In this document: piece by piece, positions 1-10,141 of the stretch
Layout of the letters: each line of letters starts with the position of its first letter
Numbering within the stretch: position 1 is the first letter of the stretch
Assembly: GCF_014649535.1 (NCBI RefSeq)
Contig: NZ_BMTF01000024.1
Span: 56,781 to 120,780 of the forward strand
DNA length: 64,000 nucleotides
DNA from: Streptomyces gelaticus
GTDB lineage: Bacteria > Actinomycetota > Actinomycetes > Streptomycetales > Streptomycetaceae
Reading direction: 5' to 3'
Translations under genes and position numbers: made by a program
The notes under the pieces: generated by a model
Told to the model about the DNA's origin: nothing
Databases searched by the model: none
What the model saw: only the letters and a program-made list of their open reading frames with translations

Positions 1-250
1 CGGCGAGGCGGGGGAACAGGTCCTCGGCGTCGGCCAGTTGGGGCACCCACTTGGGGTGCACGAAGCTGGTCGCCTCGACGGTGGACAGGCCCGAGGCGGC
101 CAGCCGGTGGATGAACTCCGCCTTCACCTCGGTCGGTACGACGGTCTTCTCGTTCTGCAGCCCGTCGCGGGCGCCGACCTCGTGGATGCGCACCTGGGCG
201 GGCAGATCCTGGGCCGGCACGGTCATGGGCAGGGTGCGGGACGTCGTCAT
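1..250 (-). CDS. hmgL: Hydroxymethylglutaryl-CoA lyase, N-terminal part (3' end outside window)
   Basis: Cleaves HMG-CoA to acetoacetate and acetyl-CoA, the last step of leucine degradation. Only the first 83 residues lie in the window; the gene runs off the left edge. After a short leader the protein reads VRIHEVGARDGLQNE, the family's start of the TIM barrel with the metal-binding Asp, followed by the EATSFVHPKWVPQLADA segment typical of HMG-CoA lyases. The ATG at 248-250 overlaps the TGA of the carboxylase gene upstream (ATGA), so the two are probably translationally coupled. In other streptomycetes an acyl-CoA dehydrogenase gene usually follows; that part cannot be seen here. Confidence 0.93.
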   Translation of the reverse strand, partial: MTTSRTLPMTVPAQDLPAQVRIHEVGARDGLQNEKTVVPTEVKAEFIHRLAASGLSTVEATSFVHPKWVPQLADAEDLFPRLA

Positions 251-2340
251 GCTTCCTCCCCGGGAGCCTCGACGGGGGCGACCACGGCCAGGATCTGGTC
301 CATGGCGACCGTCGCACCGGCGCTGACGTCCAGTTCGGTCACGGTCCCGGCGTGCGGGGCGGAGATGACGTGTTCCATCTTCATCGCCTCGACGACGAGC
401 AGGCTCTGCCCGGCCACGACCTCGTCCCCGACCGCCACCTTCACCACGGTGACGGTCCCGGGCATGGGCGCGGCGAGCGTGTCCGCACCGGAACGGCCCG
501 CGCCGGCCAGCGAGGCCGCCACCGGGTCGTGGTCCTGTACGTGCCAGCTGTCGCCGTCCCGGCCGAGCCACACCCCGTCCGGGGAGGCGGCATGGGTGAA
601 CGTGTGGGTGACACCGGCGAGTTCGAGCGTGAGGCGGTGCGAGGACAGCTCGGTCGGCCTGGCCGTCTCCCTGCCGCCGGGCAGCGGGGCCAGCGGACCG
701 CACGTCCCCGTCACGGGCTCCGGCGGCTGCGGGCCCTCCCCGACATGGCCGAACGTCAGCTCCGTACCGGCCGGGCAGGAGCGCAGCGAGACCTGCACCG
801 GGTCGTGGCCCGGCAGCCGGAAGTCGAGCACCGTGCGGGCCGGGGTGCCGCCGAGCCGCCAGCCGCTCGCCACCGAGAACGGGTCGACCCAGCCGGAGGC
901 GTCGGCGGGGGAGGCGGCGGGGGCCGTGGACTGCCGCAGCAGCGCCGCCGCCGCGTACACCTCCTCGGGCACCCCCTCCGGCACCAGCCCGGCCGCCTCG
1001 CGCTCCACCAGCCCGGTGTCCAGATCGCCCGCCACCACCGCCGGGTGGGCGAGCAGTCGGCGCAGGAAACCGGCGTTGGTCGGGACGCCGAGGATCACCG
1101 TGTCCGCGAGCGCCGCCCGCAGCCGGCGCAGGGCGGTGGCGCGGTCGGGGCCGTACGCGATGACCTTCGACAGCATCGGGTCGTACAGGCTGCCGACCTC
1201 GCCGCCCTCGCCGAGCCCGGAGTCCGTCCGCACCCCGTTGCCCTGCGGCTCGTGCAGTGCGAGGACCGTGCCGCCCGAGGGCAGGAAGCCGCGCCCCGGG
1301 TCCTCGGCGCAGATCCGGGCCTCGATCGCATGGCCGGTGAGCGCGATGTCCCGCTGCTCGTACGGGAGCTGTTCGCCCGCCGCGACCCTGAGCTGCCACT
1401 CGACCAGGTCCAGGCCGGTGATCAGCTCGGTGACCGGGTGCTCGACCTGGAGGCGGGTGTTCATCTCCATGAAGAAGTACGAGGCGGGGTCGTTGCCCGG
1501 GACGATGAACTCCACCGTGCCCGCGCCCACATAGCCGCAGGAGCGGGCCGCCTGGACGGCCGCCTCGCCCATCGCCGCCCGGGTCTCCTCGTCGAGCAGG
1601 ACCGAGGGCGCCTCCTCGATGATCTTCTGGTGGCGGCGCTGGAGCGAGCACTCGCGCTCACCGAGGTGGACCACGTTGCCGTGGGCGTCCGCCAGCACCT
1701 GGATCTCGATGTGCCGGGGGCGGTCGATCCACCGCTCCACCAGCAGGGTGTCGTCGCCGAACGAGGCCCGCGCCTCGCGCCGGGCGGCCGCGATCTCGTC
1801 CCCGAGCAGGGTCTCGTCGCGCACCAGCCGCATGCCCTTGCCGCCGCCGCCCGCCGAGGGCTTCAGCAGCACCGGCATCCCGATCTCGCGGGCCGCGTCG
1901 ACCAGCCGGTCGTCGGTGAGCCCGCTTCCCGAGGAGCCGGGCACCACCGGAACGCCGGCCGTCGCGACCGTCTCCTTGGCCCGGATCTTGTCGCCCATCA
2001 GCGTGATCGCGGAGGCGGGCGGGCCGATGAAGACCAGGCCCGCCTCGGCGCACGCCCGCGCGAAGCCCGCGTTCTCGGCGAGGAATCCGTATCCCGGGTG
2101 GACGGCCTGGGCGCCGGTGCGGCGGGCCGCGTCCAGCAGTGCGGGCACGCTCAGATAGCTCATGGCAGCCGGGGCGGGCCCGATCCGTACCGCCGTGTCG
2201 GCCTCCCTTACGTGCCGGGCGTCCGCGTCCGCGTCGCTGAAGACGGCGACGGACCGCACACCCAGCTCGCGCAGGGTCCGGATGACCCGGACCGCGATCT
2301 CGCCGCGGTTGGCGACAAGAACGGTGTCGAACATCGTCAT
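247..2340 (-). CDS. accA1: Biotin-dependent acyl-CoA carboxylase alpha subunit (biotin carboxylase plus BCCP)
   Basis: Alpha subunit of an acyl-CoA carboxylase, most likely methylcrotonyl-CoA carboxylase of leucine catabolism given the partner beta subunit and HMG-CoA lyase. It carboxylates biotin with ATP and bicarbonate. The order is biotin carboxylase N-domain (FDTVLVANRGEIAVRVIRT near the start), ATP-grasp with the glycine-rich loop SAGGGGKGMR, C-domain, then a C-terminal biotinyl domain with the lysine motif EAMKMEH. At 697 residues it has the usual length. The chosen ATG (2338-2340) follows a GAGGAACAG ribosome site just after the stop of the beta subunit; an in-frame ATG two codons later is equally possible. 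Substrate specificity (methylcrotonyl, acetyl or propionyl) cannot be read from this sequence. Confidence 0.93.
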   Translation of the reverse strand: MTMFDTVLVANRGEIAVRVIRTLRELGVRSVAVFSDADADARHVREADTAVRIGPAPAAMSYLSVPALLDAARRTGAQAVHPGYGFLAENAGFARACAEAGLVFIGPPASAITLMGDKIRAKETVATAGVPVVPGSSGSGLTDDRLVDAAREIGMPVLLKPSAGGGGKGMRLVRDETLLGDEIAAARREARASFGDDTLLVERWIDRPRHIEIQVLADAHGNVVHLGERECSLQRRHQKIIEEAPSVLLDEETRAAMGEAAVQAARSCGYVGAGTVEFIVPGNDPASYFFMEMNTRLQVEHPVTELITGLDLVEWQLRVAAGEQLPYEQRDIALTGHAIEARICAEDPGRGFLPSGGTVLALHEPQGNGVRTDSGLGEGGEVGSLYDPMLSKVIAYGPDRATALRRLRAALADTVILGVPTNAGFLRRLLAHPAVVAGDLDTGLVEREAAGLVPEGVPEEVYAAAALLRQSTAPAASPADASGWVDPFSVASGWRLGGTPARTVLDFRLPGHDPVQVSLRSCPAGTELTFGHVGEGPQPPEPVTGTCGPLAPLPGGRETARPTELSSHRLTLELAGVTHTFTHAASPDGVWLGRDGDSWHVQDHDPVAASLAGAGRSGADTLAAPMPGTVTVVKVAVGDEVVAGQSLLVVEAMKMEHVISAPHAGTVTELDVSAGATVAMDQILAVVAPVEAPGEEA

Positions 2341-2347
2341 CTGTTCC

Positions 2348-3970
<1,623 letters not shown>

Positions 3971-4001
3971 CGTGTCGAGCCCCCTTGCCCGTACCGCAGT
4001 G

Positions 4002-4017
4002 GTTAGTGACCGTTAAC
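4002..4017. promoter_or_regulatory. Operator palindrome 1 (accD1 side)
   Basis: GTTAGTGACCGTTAAC is a near-perfect 16-bp dyad that fits GTTARYGNNCGYTAAC. It sits 32-47 bp before the accD1 start, 28 bp from the second copy, so both can lie on the same promoter. Confidence 0.7.
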
Positions 4018-4029
4018 GTCTGACCTCAG

Positions 4030-4045
4030 GTTAACGAGCGCTAAC
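4030..4045. promoter_or_regulatory. Operator palindrome 2 (accD1 side)
   Basis: GTTAACGAGCGCTAAC differs from the copy at 4289 only in its two central bases. The shared arms and placement on both divergent promoters identify it as a likely binding site of the adjacent TetR protein. Confidence 0.75.
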
Positions 4046-4288
4046 AGCCTTGTCCAGGCCGGTCGGCCGGTCCCCGCAGTGGTTCCGACAGGTATCGGTC
4101 ATCTGTGTCCCGCAGGGGGTGCGCGCGGTGACGCTGTGGGCGTGGCCCGTGAAGGCGGAGGGAGGTCGCTGAACCGTGAGCACGGGCGGCGTGCCGCTGC
4201 CGTGCTCCGCCGGTACGGCGACCGGATTCGTCGGCGCCGACGGGGCCGGCAGGGTGACGGCCGTCCGGGTCGTGCCGGATCCGGGTGC

Positions 4289-4304
4289 GTTAACGTTCGC
4301 TAAC
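4289..4304. promoter_or_regulatory. Operator palindrome 3 (TetR gene side)
   Basis: GTTAACGTTCGCTAAC ends 22 bp before the ATG of the TetR gene, where bound protein would block its own transcription. This suggests autorepression as well as repression of accD1. Confidence 0.75.
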
Positions 4305-4326
4305 CCGACTGTCTAGAATCGAATCC

Positions 4327-4932
4327 ATGACCACGAGGACGGACGCCCCCACCCGCCGCGAGCAGATCCTCAAGGAGGCCGCCCGCCTCTTCGCCGAGCG
4401 CGGCTTCCACGGTGTCGGTGTCGACGAGATAGGCGCCGCCGTCGGTATCAGTGGCCCCGGGCTCTACCGCCACTTCCCCGGCAAGGACGCGATGCTCGCC
4501 GAGCTGCTGGTCGGGATCAGTGAGCGGCTGCTGGCGGGCGGGCAGCTGCGCGTCTCGGAGGACGCCGCCTGCGCGGACGGCTCCCCGCAGGCCCTGCTCG
4601 ACGCGCTCATCGAGGGGCACATCGACTTCGCCCTCGACGACCGTCCCCTGATCACCCTCCACGACCGCGAGCTGGACCGGCTCCGGGACGCCGACCGCAA
4701 GCGGGTCCGCCAGCTCCAGCGGCAGTACGTCGAGGTGTGGGTGGAGGTGGTCCGCGAGATGTATCCGGAGCTGCCCGAGCACGAGGCCCGGGCCGCCGTC
4801 CACGCCGTCTTCGGCCTGCTGAACTCGACCCCGCACCTGGGCCGGCCCGGTGCGCAGCCGGACCGTGCGGGCACGGCGGCACTGCTGCACCGGCTGGCGC
4901 GCGGCGCCTTCGAGGCGGCGGCCCGCGCGTAA
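4327..4932 (+). CDS. accR: TetR-family repressor of the acyl-CoA carboxylase operon
   Basis: A 201-aa TetR regulator. The N-terminal helix-turn-helix is clear: REQILKEAARLFAERGFHGV, then VGISGPGLYRHFPGKDAML. The C-terminal part is the variable ligand domain. It is divergent from accD1-accA1-hmgL and flanked by three matching palindromes, so it most likely represses that operon and itself and is released by a short-chain acyl-CoA. I recall a Streptomyces avermitilis regulator called AccR with the same neighbours and a GTTAA-N6-TTAAC type site; the symbol is given on that basis and is not proven by sequence alone. Confidence 0.85.
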   Translation: MTTRTDAPTRREQILKEAARLFAERGFHGVGVDEIGAAVGISGPGLYRHFPGKDAMLAELLVGISERLLAGGQLRVSEDAACADGSPQALLDALIEGHIDFALDDRPLITLHDRELDRLRDADRKRVRQLQRQYVEVWVEVVREMYPELPEHEARAAVHAVFGLLNSTPHLGRPGAQPDRAGTAALLHRLARGAFEAAARA

Positions 4933-5142
4933 GGGCTCGGCGGGTGCCCGGTGGGTGCCGGCGGGTGGGTCCGTGATTTCCACCCGGTATTGAATATATG
5001 AATTGATGCGAAAGGGATGAGGTGTCTCCTCATAATTCCCTTTCCCTTCCCTTTTCCTCGAAGAGCTTCGTCGGTCGCAGTTTCGCGAGGCCCCCAGGCT
5101 TATGGTTTGAGCTGTCCCGCCCACGCCTGATGGGGAATTTAA

Positions 5143-6612
5143 ATGAAAACATGTCAGGTTTCGATCGTTGTCCCCTGTTTCAATGAGGACGAGGTCATCG
5201 AGGTGTTCCACCGTGCGTTGATCTCTGCCCTCGAACCGACGCGGCGGACCTTCGAGATCTGTTATGTCGACGACGGCAGCAGCGACCGGACCAGGCTCCG
5301 GATCGGTTCGCTCGCCACTTCGGACCGGCGGGTCCGCTACACCTCCTTCAGCCGTAATTTCGGCAAGGAGGCCGCCATGCTCGCCGGACTGCGCATGTCC
5401 CGCGGCGACGCCGTCGTCCTCATGGACGCCGACCTCCAGCACCCGCCCGAACTGCTGCCCCGCATGCTGGAGTTGCGGCAGTGCGGCTACGACCAGGTCG
5501 TCGCGCGGCGCGACCGCGCGGGAGAGGGCGCCCTGCGCACCTTTCTCAGCGCCCTTTACTACCAGGCCATGGGCCGGTGCATGGACGTCGAGGTCGTCGA
5601 CGGCGACGGCGACTTCAGGCTGCTGTCGCGCACCGCCGTGGACGCCGTGCTCGCGCTGCCCGAGACCAACCGGTTCTCCAAGGGGATCTTCTCCTGGATC
5701 GGCTTCGACACCGTCGGTTTCACCTACCGGAACATCCAGCGCGCGGCAGGACGTTCGAAGTGGGGCGGCAGACGCCTGCTCAACTACGGGATCGACGGGC
5801 TGGTCTCGTTCAACAGCCATCCGCTGCGCCTGGCCATCCACATCGGTCTCGCGCTCGCGCTCGCGGCACTGGGATACGCCGTGTGGACCATCGTCGGCGT
5901 CGTGCTCCACGGTGTCGTCGTACCCGGTTACACCACCCTGCTGACCGCCGTCGTGGCGCTCGGCGGAATCCAGCTCGCCACGCTCGGCGTCATCGGCGAA
6001 TACGTGGGACGGATCTATTCCGAGTCGAAACGCCGCCCGCACTACCTGGTACGGGAGACGAACGAATCTCCGCACGTCCGCCCGGCCGATGTCCCGGGAG
6101 AGGTGCGTCCGGGCCCGTCCGGCCCCGGGGGCGGGAGGCCGTCGGCGCGACGCACCGGGGCGACCGCGCTCGGGGCATCGAGGAGACGCACCCTGCGCCA
6201 GTTCATCGAATTCGGGTTGATCGGAATCATCAATACGGCGGTATATCTCGCGGTATACGCCTCACTGAATGCCTGGATTCCCTATCTGGCCGCACACGTC
6301 ATCGGATACGCGGTCAGTGTCGTGGGATCATTCCTGCTCAACTCCTTCATCACCTGCCGCACGAAGCCGACCTGGCACGCCTTCGTCCGGTATCCCCTGT
6401 CGAGCGTCGTCAATCTCGTACTCACCGGAATTCTGCTCTACCTCGGCGTGAGCGGGCTGGGCATGGACAAGAACATCGCCGCCGTGGCCGCGGGGATCCT
6501 CGCCACCCCCTTCTCGTTCCTGCTCGCCCGTTGGGCCATCGACTCCGGTGCCGCCCTCGCCCGGCAGGGCGGCGGCCCGGCCGAGAGCAGTGCCGGACAC
6601 ACCACACCGTGA
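5143..6612 (+). CDS. Fused GtrB-type glycosyltransferase (GT2) and GtrA-like flippase domain
   Basis: Residues 1-220 form a GT2 catalytic domain like polyprenyl-phosphate sugar transferases: QVSIVVPCFNEDE, YVDDGSSD (Asp43/44) and MDADLQH (Asp95, Asp97). Two membrane helices follow at about 230-290, as in GtrB/DPM1-type enzymes. A low-complexity linker (about 300-350) leads to a GtrA-like domain with four predicted helices (RQFIEFGLIGIINTAVYL onward). Such a protein could load a sugar on undecaprenyl phosphate and help flip it for cell-surface glycosylation. GtrB and GtrA are often separate genes. The downstream gene encodes a large membrane protein that could be the transferase using the lipid-linked sugar. 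The ATG follows a GGGGAATTTAA region. Confidence 0.87.
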   Translation: MKTCQVSIVVPCFNEDEVIEVFHRALISALEPTRRTFEICYVDDGSSDRTRLRIGSLATSDRRVRYTSFSRNFGKEAAMLAGLRMSRGDAVVLMDADLQHPPELLPRMLELRQCGYDQVVARRDRAGEGALRTFLSALYYQAMGRCMDVEVVDGDGDFRLLSRTAVDAVLALPETNRFSKGIFSWIGFDTVGFTYRNIQRAAGRSKWGGRRLLNYGIDGLVSFNSHPLRLAIHIGLALALAALGYAVWTIVGVVLHGVVVPGYTTLLTAVVALGGIQLATLGVIGEYVGRIYSESKRRPHYLVRETNESPHVRPADVPGEVRPGPSGPGGGRPSARRTGATALGASRRRTLRQFIEFGLIGIINTAVYLAVYASLNAWIPYLAAHVIGYAVSVVGSFLLNSFITCRTKPTWHAFVRYPLSSVVNLVLTGILLYLGVSGLGMDKNIAAVAAGILATPFSFLLARWAIDSGAALARQGGGPAESSAGHTTP

Positions 6613-6669
6613 ACCCACCGCATGAACTTCTCGGCACGCAGGACGCGAGCAACCTAGGAAGGGCAACCA

Positions 6670-8196
6670 GTGCACATGACCACGGACATGTCGAAATCCG
6701 TCGGCACACAGACGGAGGGCGAGGAATCCTCCCGGCCGGAACCACCCCCTCCGGGCACCGCGCGGCGGCGGTGGACGGCGATCGGGACATCGGGCCTCGC
6801 CCTGCTGCCGCTCGCCCTGCTCGGCGCGGCCTTCTGGATCGGTCGGCTGGTCCGTCCGGGAGGGGACGACTGGTGCTTCCTCCCGGTGGTACGGGACGGA
6901 GGCGCCTCGGGGATGATCGGAAAGTTCTTTCTCCACGACAACGGACGCATCGCCAACGCGCTGCTCGTCATCGGCTACGGATCCTTCGGCGTCCCGGGCC
7001 ACCAATGGTTCGCCCTGGTCAGCGGGGTGCTCATGCTGGGCATCCTCTGGGCGCTGATCGCCTCCGCGCTCAAGCGGGCCGGGCTGACCGCGCCGCGCGG
7101 GCTGGCGCTGCTGGTGGCCGCGACGGCGGCGGCGCTCTTCTTCTTCGCGACGCCCAACCCGTACAAGGCGTTCTACTGGCCCGCCAACTCCGTCTCGCAC
7201 ACCGTCGCGCCGGTGCTGGCCTGCGCCGCCGTGATCCCCTTGCTGCGCGCACGGACACGGCGGGGACGCGACTTCGCGCTGGGCGTCGCGTACCTGGCGG
7301 GGATCTTCATCGGCACCCTGTCGGAGGAGACATCGGTCGTCGCGTGCGTCGTGCTCGCCACCGTCCTGCTGATGAGCCGGTGGGCCCTTCCCGGGGCGGG
7401 CCGGACCCGTACGCGCGTCTGGTGCGTGGTTGCCTTCGCCGGGGTCGCCGTCGGGACGGCCATCCTGTATCTGTCGCCCGGCGCACGCGCCCGGCGTGAA
7501 CGGTTCGGCGCCGACGGCGCCTCCATGTTCGGCCCCGAGGCGCTGATCGCGTCGCTGCGGGCGTTCGGGCACGTCCTGGGGACGGTCTTCACGACCTGGC
7601 AGTACCTGGGAGCGGTCGCCGTCGGCGTGCTGCTGGGCCTGCTGGTGCGCGGAGGCGAGGGAGGAACGGACGGGCCGGACGGGTCCCTGCGCCGCAGGCC
7701 CCTCCTCCTGGTTCTCGTCGGATTCCTCGCCTTCCTGGTCTCCGGCTACCTCTGCATCGTCGTCGCCTACCCGCCCTTCGGCGCGAGCGTGGTGAGCGCG
7801 TCGCGCATCTGGGGCGACTTCCTCCTGTTCTACGTGCTGTTCCTGGTCGGCGTCGGCGCCCTGATGGGACGGGCGTTGCGGGCCCGCAGGTGGGGGATCC
7901 GCGCGGCGACGGCGGCGGCCGCCGCCGTCGTGTGCGCCGCGACCTGCGTCGGCCTCGCCGTCCCGCTGCTCCGGCTGGAACGGCAGATGGACGTGCGTGC
8001 CCAGCGGTGGGACCGGCAGGACCGCTCACTGAGGGCCGGGGCGGCGCGCGGCGCCCAGGTGCTCCCGTACACGCCGGTATCGGTCAGCGGGATGCTGGAG
8101 CCGTTCGGCAACCACGGCAAGCGGGCGTGGCCGGCGAAATGCGTCGCCCAGTACTACCACCTGGAGAAGATCACGCCTTCGACCCGGCTGCCCTGA
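6670..8196 (+). CDS. DUF6056-like polytopic membrane protein, probable glycosyltransferase-type
   Basis: A 508-aa protein with a charged N-terminus and about ten to eleven hydrophobic segments. Near the first helix it carries RLVRPGGDDWCFLP, an acidic extracytoplasmic-loop motif like that of DUF6056 and GT-C-type membrane transferases, where Asp residues act in catalysis. Together with the GtrB-GtrA fusion 57 bp upstream it could form a three-component surface glycosylation system in which this protein transfers the lipid-linked sugar. This function is inferred. The start is uncertain: GTG 6670 is 5-6 bases after GGAAGGG, while ATG 6676 gives a 12-base spacing. Confidence 0.7.
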   Translation: MHMTTDMSKSVGTQTEGEESSRPEPPPPGTARRRWTAIGTSGLALLPLALLGAAFWIGRLVRPGGDDWCFLPVVRDGGASGMIGKFFLHDNGRIANALLVIGYGSFGVPGHQWFALVSGVLMLGILWALIASALKRAGLTAPRGLALLVAATAAALFFFATPNPYKAFYWPANSVSHTVAPVLACAAVIPLLRARTRRGRDFALGVAYLAGIFIGTLSEETSVVACVVLATVLLMSRWALPGAGRTRTRVWCVVAFAGVAVGTAILYLSPGARARRERFGADGASMFGPEALIASLRAFGHVLGTVFTTWQYLGAVAVGVLLGLLVRGGEGGTDGPDGSLRRRPLLLVLVGFLAFLVSGYLCIVVAYPPFGASVVSASRIWGDFLLFYVLFLVGVGALMGRALRARRWGIRAATAAAAAVVCAATCVGLAVPLLRLERQMDVRAQRWDRQDRSLRAGAARGAQVLPYTPVSVSGMLEPFGNHGKRAWPAKCVAQYYHLEKITPSTRLP

Positions 8197-8271
8197 GCGG
8201 CGGGCCGGGCCGATCGGTCCGCCGCGCGAGACATCCGGCACACTGCGCACACCTGACGGCACAATGGGTTC

Positions 8272-9057
8272 ATGCCTATACCCAGCCGTGCCGCCCTCGT
8301 CGAACACCTCGTCCGCACGCGCATAGCCGGAGACGTCGCGACACCACGCGACAACAACCTCTCCCACTACCGCAAGCTCGCCAACGGCGACCGCCACTAC
8401 TGGCTGGGGCTGGAGCTCGGGGACCGGTGGCGCGACGAGCAGGACGTGCTGGCGGTGATGGCCGAGCGCTGCGGGGTCAGTGACGACCCGGAGCACCGGT
8501 TCGGACAGGACACCATCGACCCGGAGCTGACCGTCGACGCGCTGGAGCGGATGGCGGCGCGGCTGCGGAAGGCGGTGGCGGGGTCGGAGCGGGTGCTGTT
8601 CGCGACCGGGCACCCGGGCGGGCTCCTCGATGTGCACCGGCAGACCGCCCAGGCGCTGCGGGCCGCCGGATGCGAGATCGTGACGATTCCCTCGGGGCTG
8701 ATCGCCGACGAGGGCATGGTGTTCCAGTTCGCGGACGTCGCGGTGCAGGAGCGCGGCGCCACCCTCTGGCACACGCACTCGCCCGCCCCGATGGCCGCGA
8801 TCCTGGACGGCCTGGAGCGCGAGGGCCGCCCGCTGCCGGACCTGGTGGTCGCCGATCACGGTTGGGCGGGGTGCGCGGCGCAGCGCGGGCTGGACGCGAT
8901 GGGATACGCGGACTGCAACGACCCGGCGCTCTTCCTCGGCGAGGCGGAGGGGACGCTCCAGGTGGCCGTCCCGCTGGACGACCATGTGCTGGACCCGCGG
9001 TTCTATGACCCGATGACGGAGTACCTCCTGGACGCGGCGGGGCTGATCGGGGGCTGA
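8272..9057 (+). CDS. Conserved phosphatase-like protein, function uncertain
   Basis: A 261-aa cytoplasmic protein without signal peptide. It contains RDNNLSHYRKLANGDRHYWLGLE, shown here only as the segment starting near residue 26, then a central LFATGHPGGLLDVH motif and a C-terminal LVVADHGWAGCAAQ segment. The several His and Asp residues suggest metal or phosphate chemistry. I recall actinobacterial relatives being labelled simply 'phosphatase', but no defined catalytic family can be shown here. It stands alone between the glycosyltransferase pair and a convergent CDF gene. Confidence 0.6.
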   Translation: MPIPSRAALVEHLVRTRIAGDVATPRDNNLSHYRKLANGDRHYWLGLELGDRWRDEQDVLAVMAERCGVSDDPEHRFGQDTIDPELTVDALERMAARLRKAVAGSERVLFATGHPGGLLDVHRQTAQALRAAGCEIVTIPSGLIADEGMVFQFADVAVQERGATLWHTHSPAPMAAILDGLEREGRPLPDLVVADHGWAGCAAQRGLDAMGYADCNDPALFLGEAEGTLQVAVPLDDHVLDPRFYDPMTEYLLDAAGLIGG

Positions 9058-9103
9058 TCCGGGGGGCCGCACGACGGGGCGGGCCCGCAGGAACGGAGGA
9101 CAC

Positions 9104-9119
9104 CGGGCGGGTCCGCCCG
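9104..9119. terminator. Hairpin between convergent genes
   Basis: CGGGCGG and CCGCCCG form a perfect 7-bp stem with GT between them, in the 63-bp gap between two convergent stops. There is no T-run, so a terminator role is only suggested. Confidence 0.35.
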
Positions 9120-9120
9120 A

Positions 9121-10089
9121 TCAGGTACCGGCCCCCCGCCGCAGCCTCAGGGCCGGGGTGGGGTCCAGGTACACCCGGCGGATCGACGGATAGCGCTCCC
9201 GCAGCTGTTCCTCCGCCTCCTCGCACGCCCACTCGACCTGGCCGGCGGTCGAGGCGTCCCGGAAGTCGATCTTCGCGGCGACCAGGATCTCGGCCGGACC
9301 CTGGATGAGCGTGGTGAGTTCCAGTACGTCGATGATGTGCGGGACGGAGAGCAGTTCCTCGCGGATGCCGGCACGCATCGCCTTCGGCACCGGGCGGCCG
9401 ATGAGCAGCTGGGCGTTGGACCGGCCCAGAACCCAGGCGACGTACACCAGCAGCAGACCGATCAGGACCGACGCGATGCCGTCCCAGACCCCGGACCCGG
9501 TCAGCTGGCCGCCGAGCAGGCCGCCTGCGGCGAGCAGCAGCCCCACCAGTGCCGCCGAGTCCTCCATCACCACGGCCTTGACGGCGGTGTCGGGGGTGTG
9601 GCGGAGGTAGTGCCGGAGGGGCGCTCGCAGCCGCGCGGCCTCGCCGCGGACCTGCCGGATCCCGGTGCGCAGCGAGTAGCCCTCCAGCAGGAAGGCCACC
9701 GCGAGCACGACGTACGAGACGAGCGGATCGCCGAGCTCCTCGCCCTTCGCGAGGGTGTGGACGCCGTCGTAGACGGAGAAGACCGCACCGCCGACGAACG
9801 TGGCCACGGAGGCGAGCATCGCCCAGATGTAGCGCTCCGGGCCGTAGCCCAGCGGGTGTTCCTCGTCGGCGGGCCTGTCACTGCGCTTCAGTGCGGTGAG
9901 CAGCAGCAGCTCGGTCACCGTGTCGGCGACCGAGTGCGCCGCCTCGGAGAGCATCGCGCTCGACCCGCTGATCAGCCCGGCGACGACCTTCGCCGCGGCG
10001 ATGCCCAGATTGGCCGCCGCCGCGACGACGACCGTGACCATGGACTGCCCGCCCCCGGTCTTCGCGCCACTCGTGGTCTCGTCGCTCAT
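9121..10089 (-). CDS. Cation diffusion facilitator (CDF) family transporter
   Basis: A 322-aa divalent-cation/proton antiporter of the inner membrane. The N-terminal membrane domain has GLISGSSAMLSEAAHSVAD, in which the final HSVAD corresponds to the HxxxD metal-site pair of CDF proteins, then EEHPLGYGPERY. About six membrane segments are followed by a C-terminal cytoplasmic domain with LTTLIQGPAEILVAAKIDF, as in the FieF/YiiP type. The ATG at 10087-10089 was chosen because it directly precedes the polar lead MSDETTSGAK; the frame stays open upstream without meaning. The metal (Zn, Fe, Co or Mn) cannot be assigned. Confidence 0.88.
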   Translation of the reverse strand: MSDETTSGAKTGGGQSMVTVVVAAAANLGIAAAKVVAGLISGSSAMLSEAAHSVADTVTELLLLTALKRSDRPADEEHPLGYGPERYIWAMLASVATFVGGAVFSVYDGVHTLAKGEELGDPLVSYVVLAVAFLLEGYSLRTGIRQVRGEAARLRAPLRHYLRHTPDTAVKAVVMEDSAALVGLLLAAGGLLGGQLTGSGVWDGIASVLIGLLLVYVAWVLGRSNAQLLIGRPVPKAMRAGIREELLSVPHIIDVLELTTLIQGPAEILVAAKIDFRDASTAGQVEWACEEAEEQLRERYPSIRRVYLDPTPALRLRRGAGT

Positions 10090-10141
10090 GGTGCGGAGTA
10101 TGTCCGAATCGACGGGACACGGCCCGTCGGTGCGGCGCGCG

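Larger units (their letters stand above)
3971..4326. promoter_or_regulatory. Divergent promoter region between the accD1 operon and the TetR gene
   Basis: No credible gene lies in these 356 bases; a 74-codon frame here looks like chance in GC-rich DNA. The region holds three copies of the palindrome GTTARYGNNCGYTAAC, two on the accD1 side and one directly before the TetR start, and must contain both promoters. Confidence 0.7.

Noticed and set aside
4079..4303. A 74-codon frame in the accD1/TetR promoter gap
   Set aside because: No ribosome site or motif, and it runs over the operator directly before the TetR gene.
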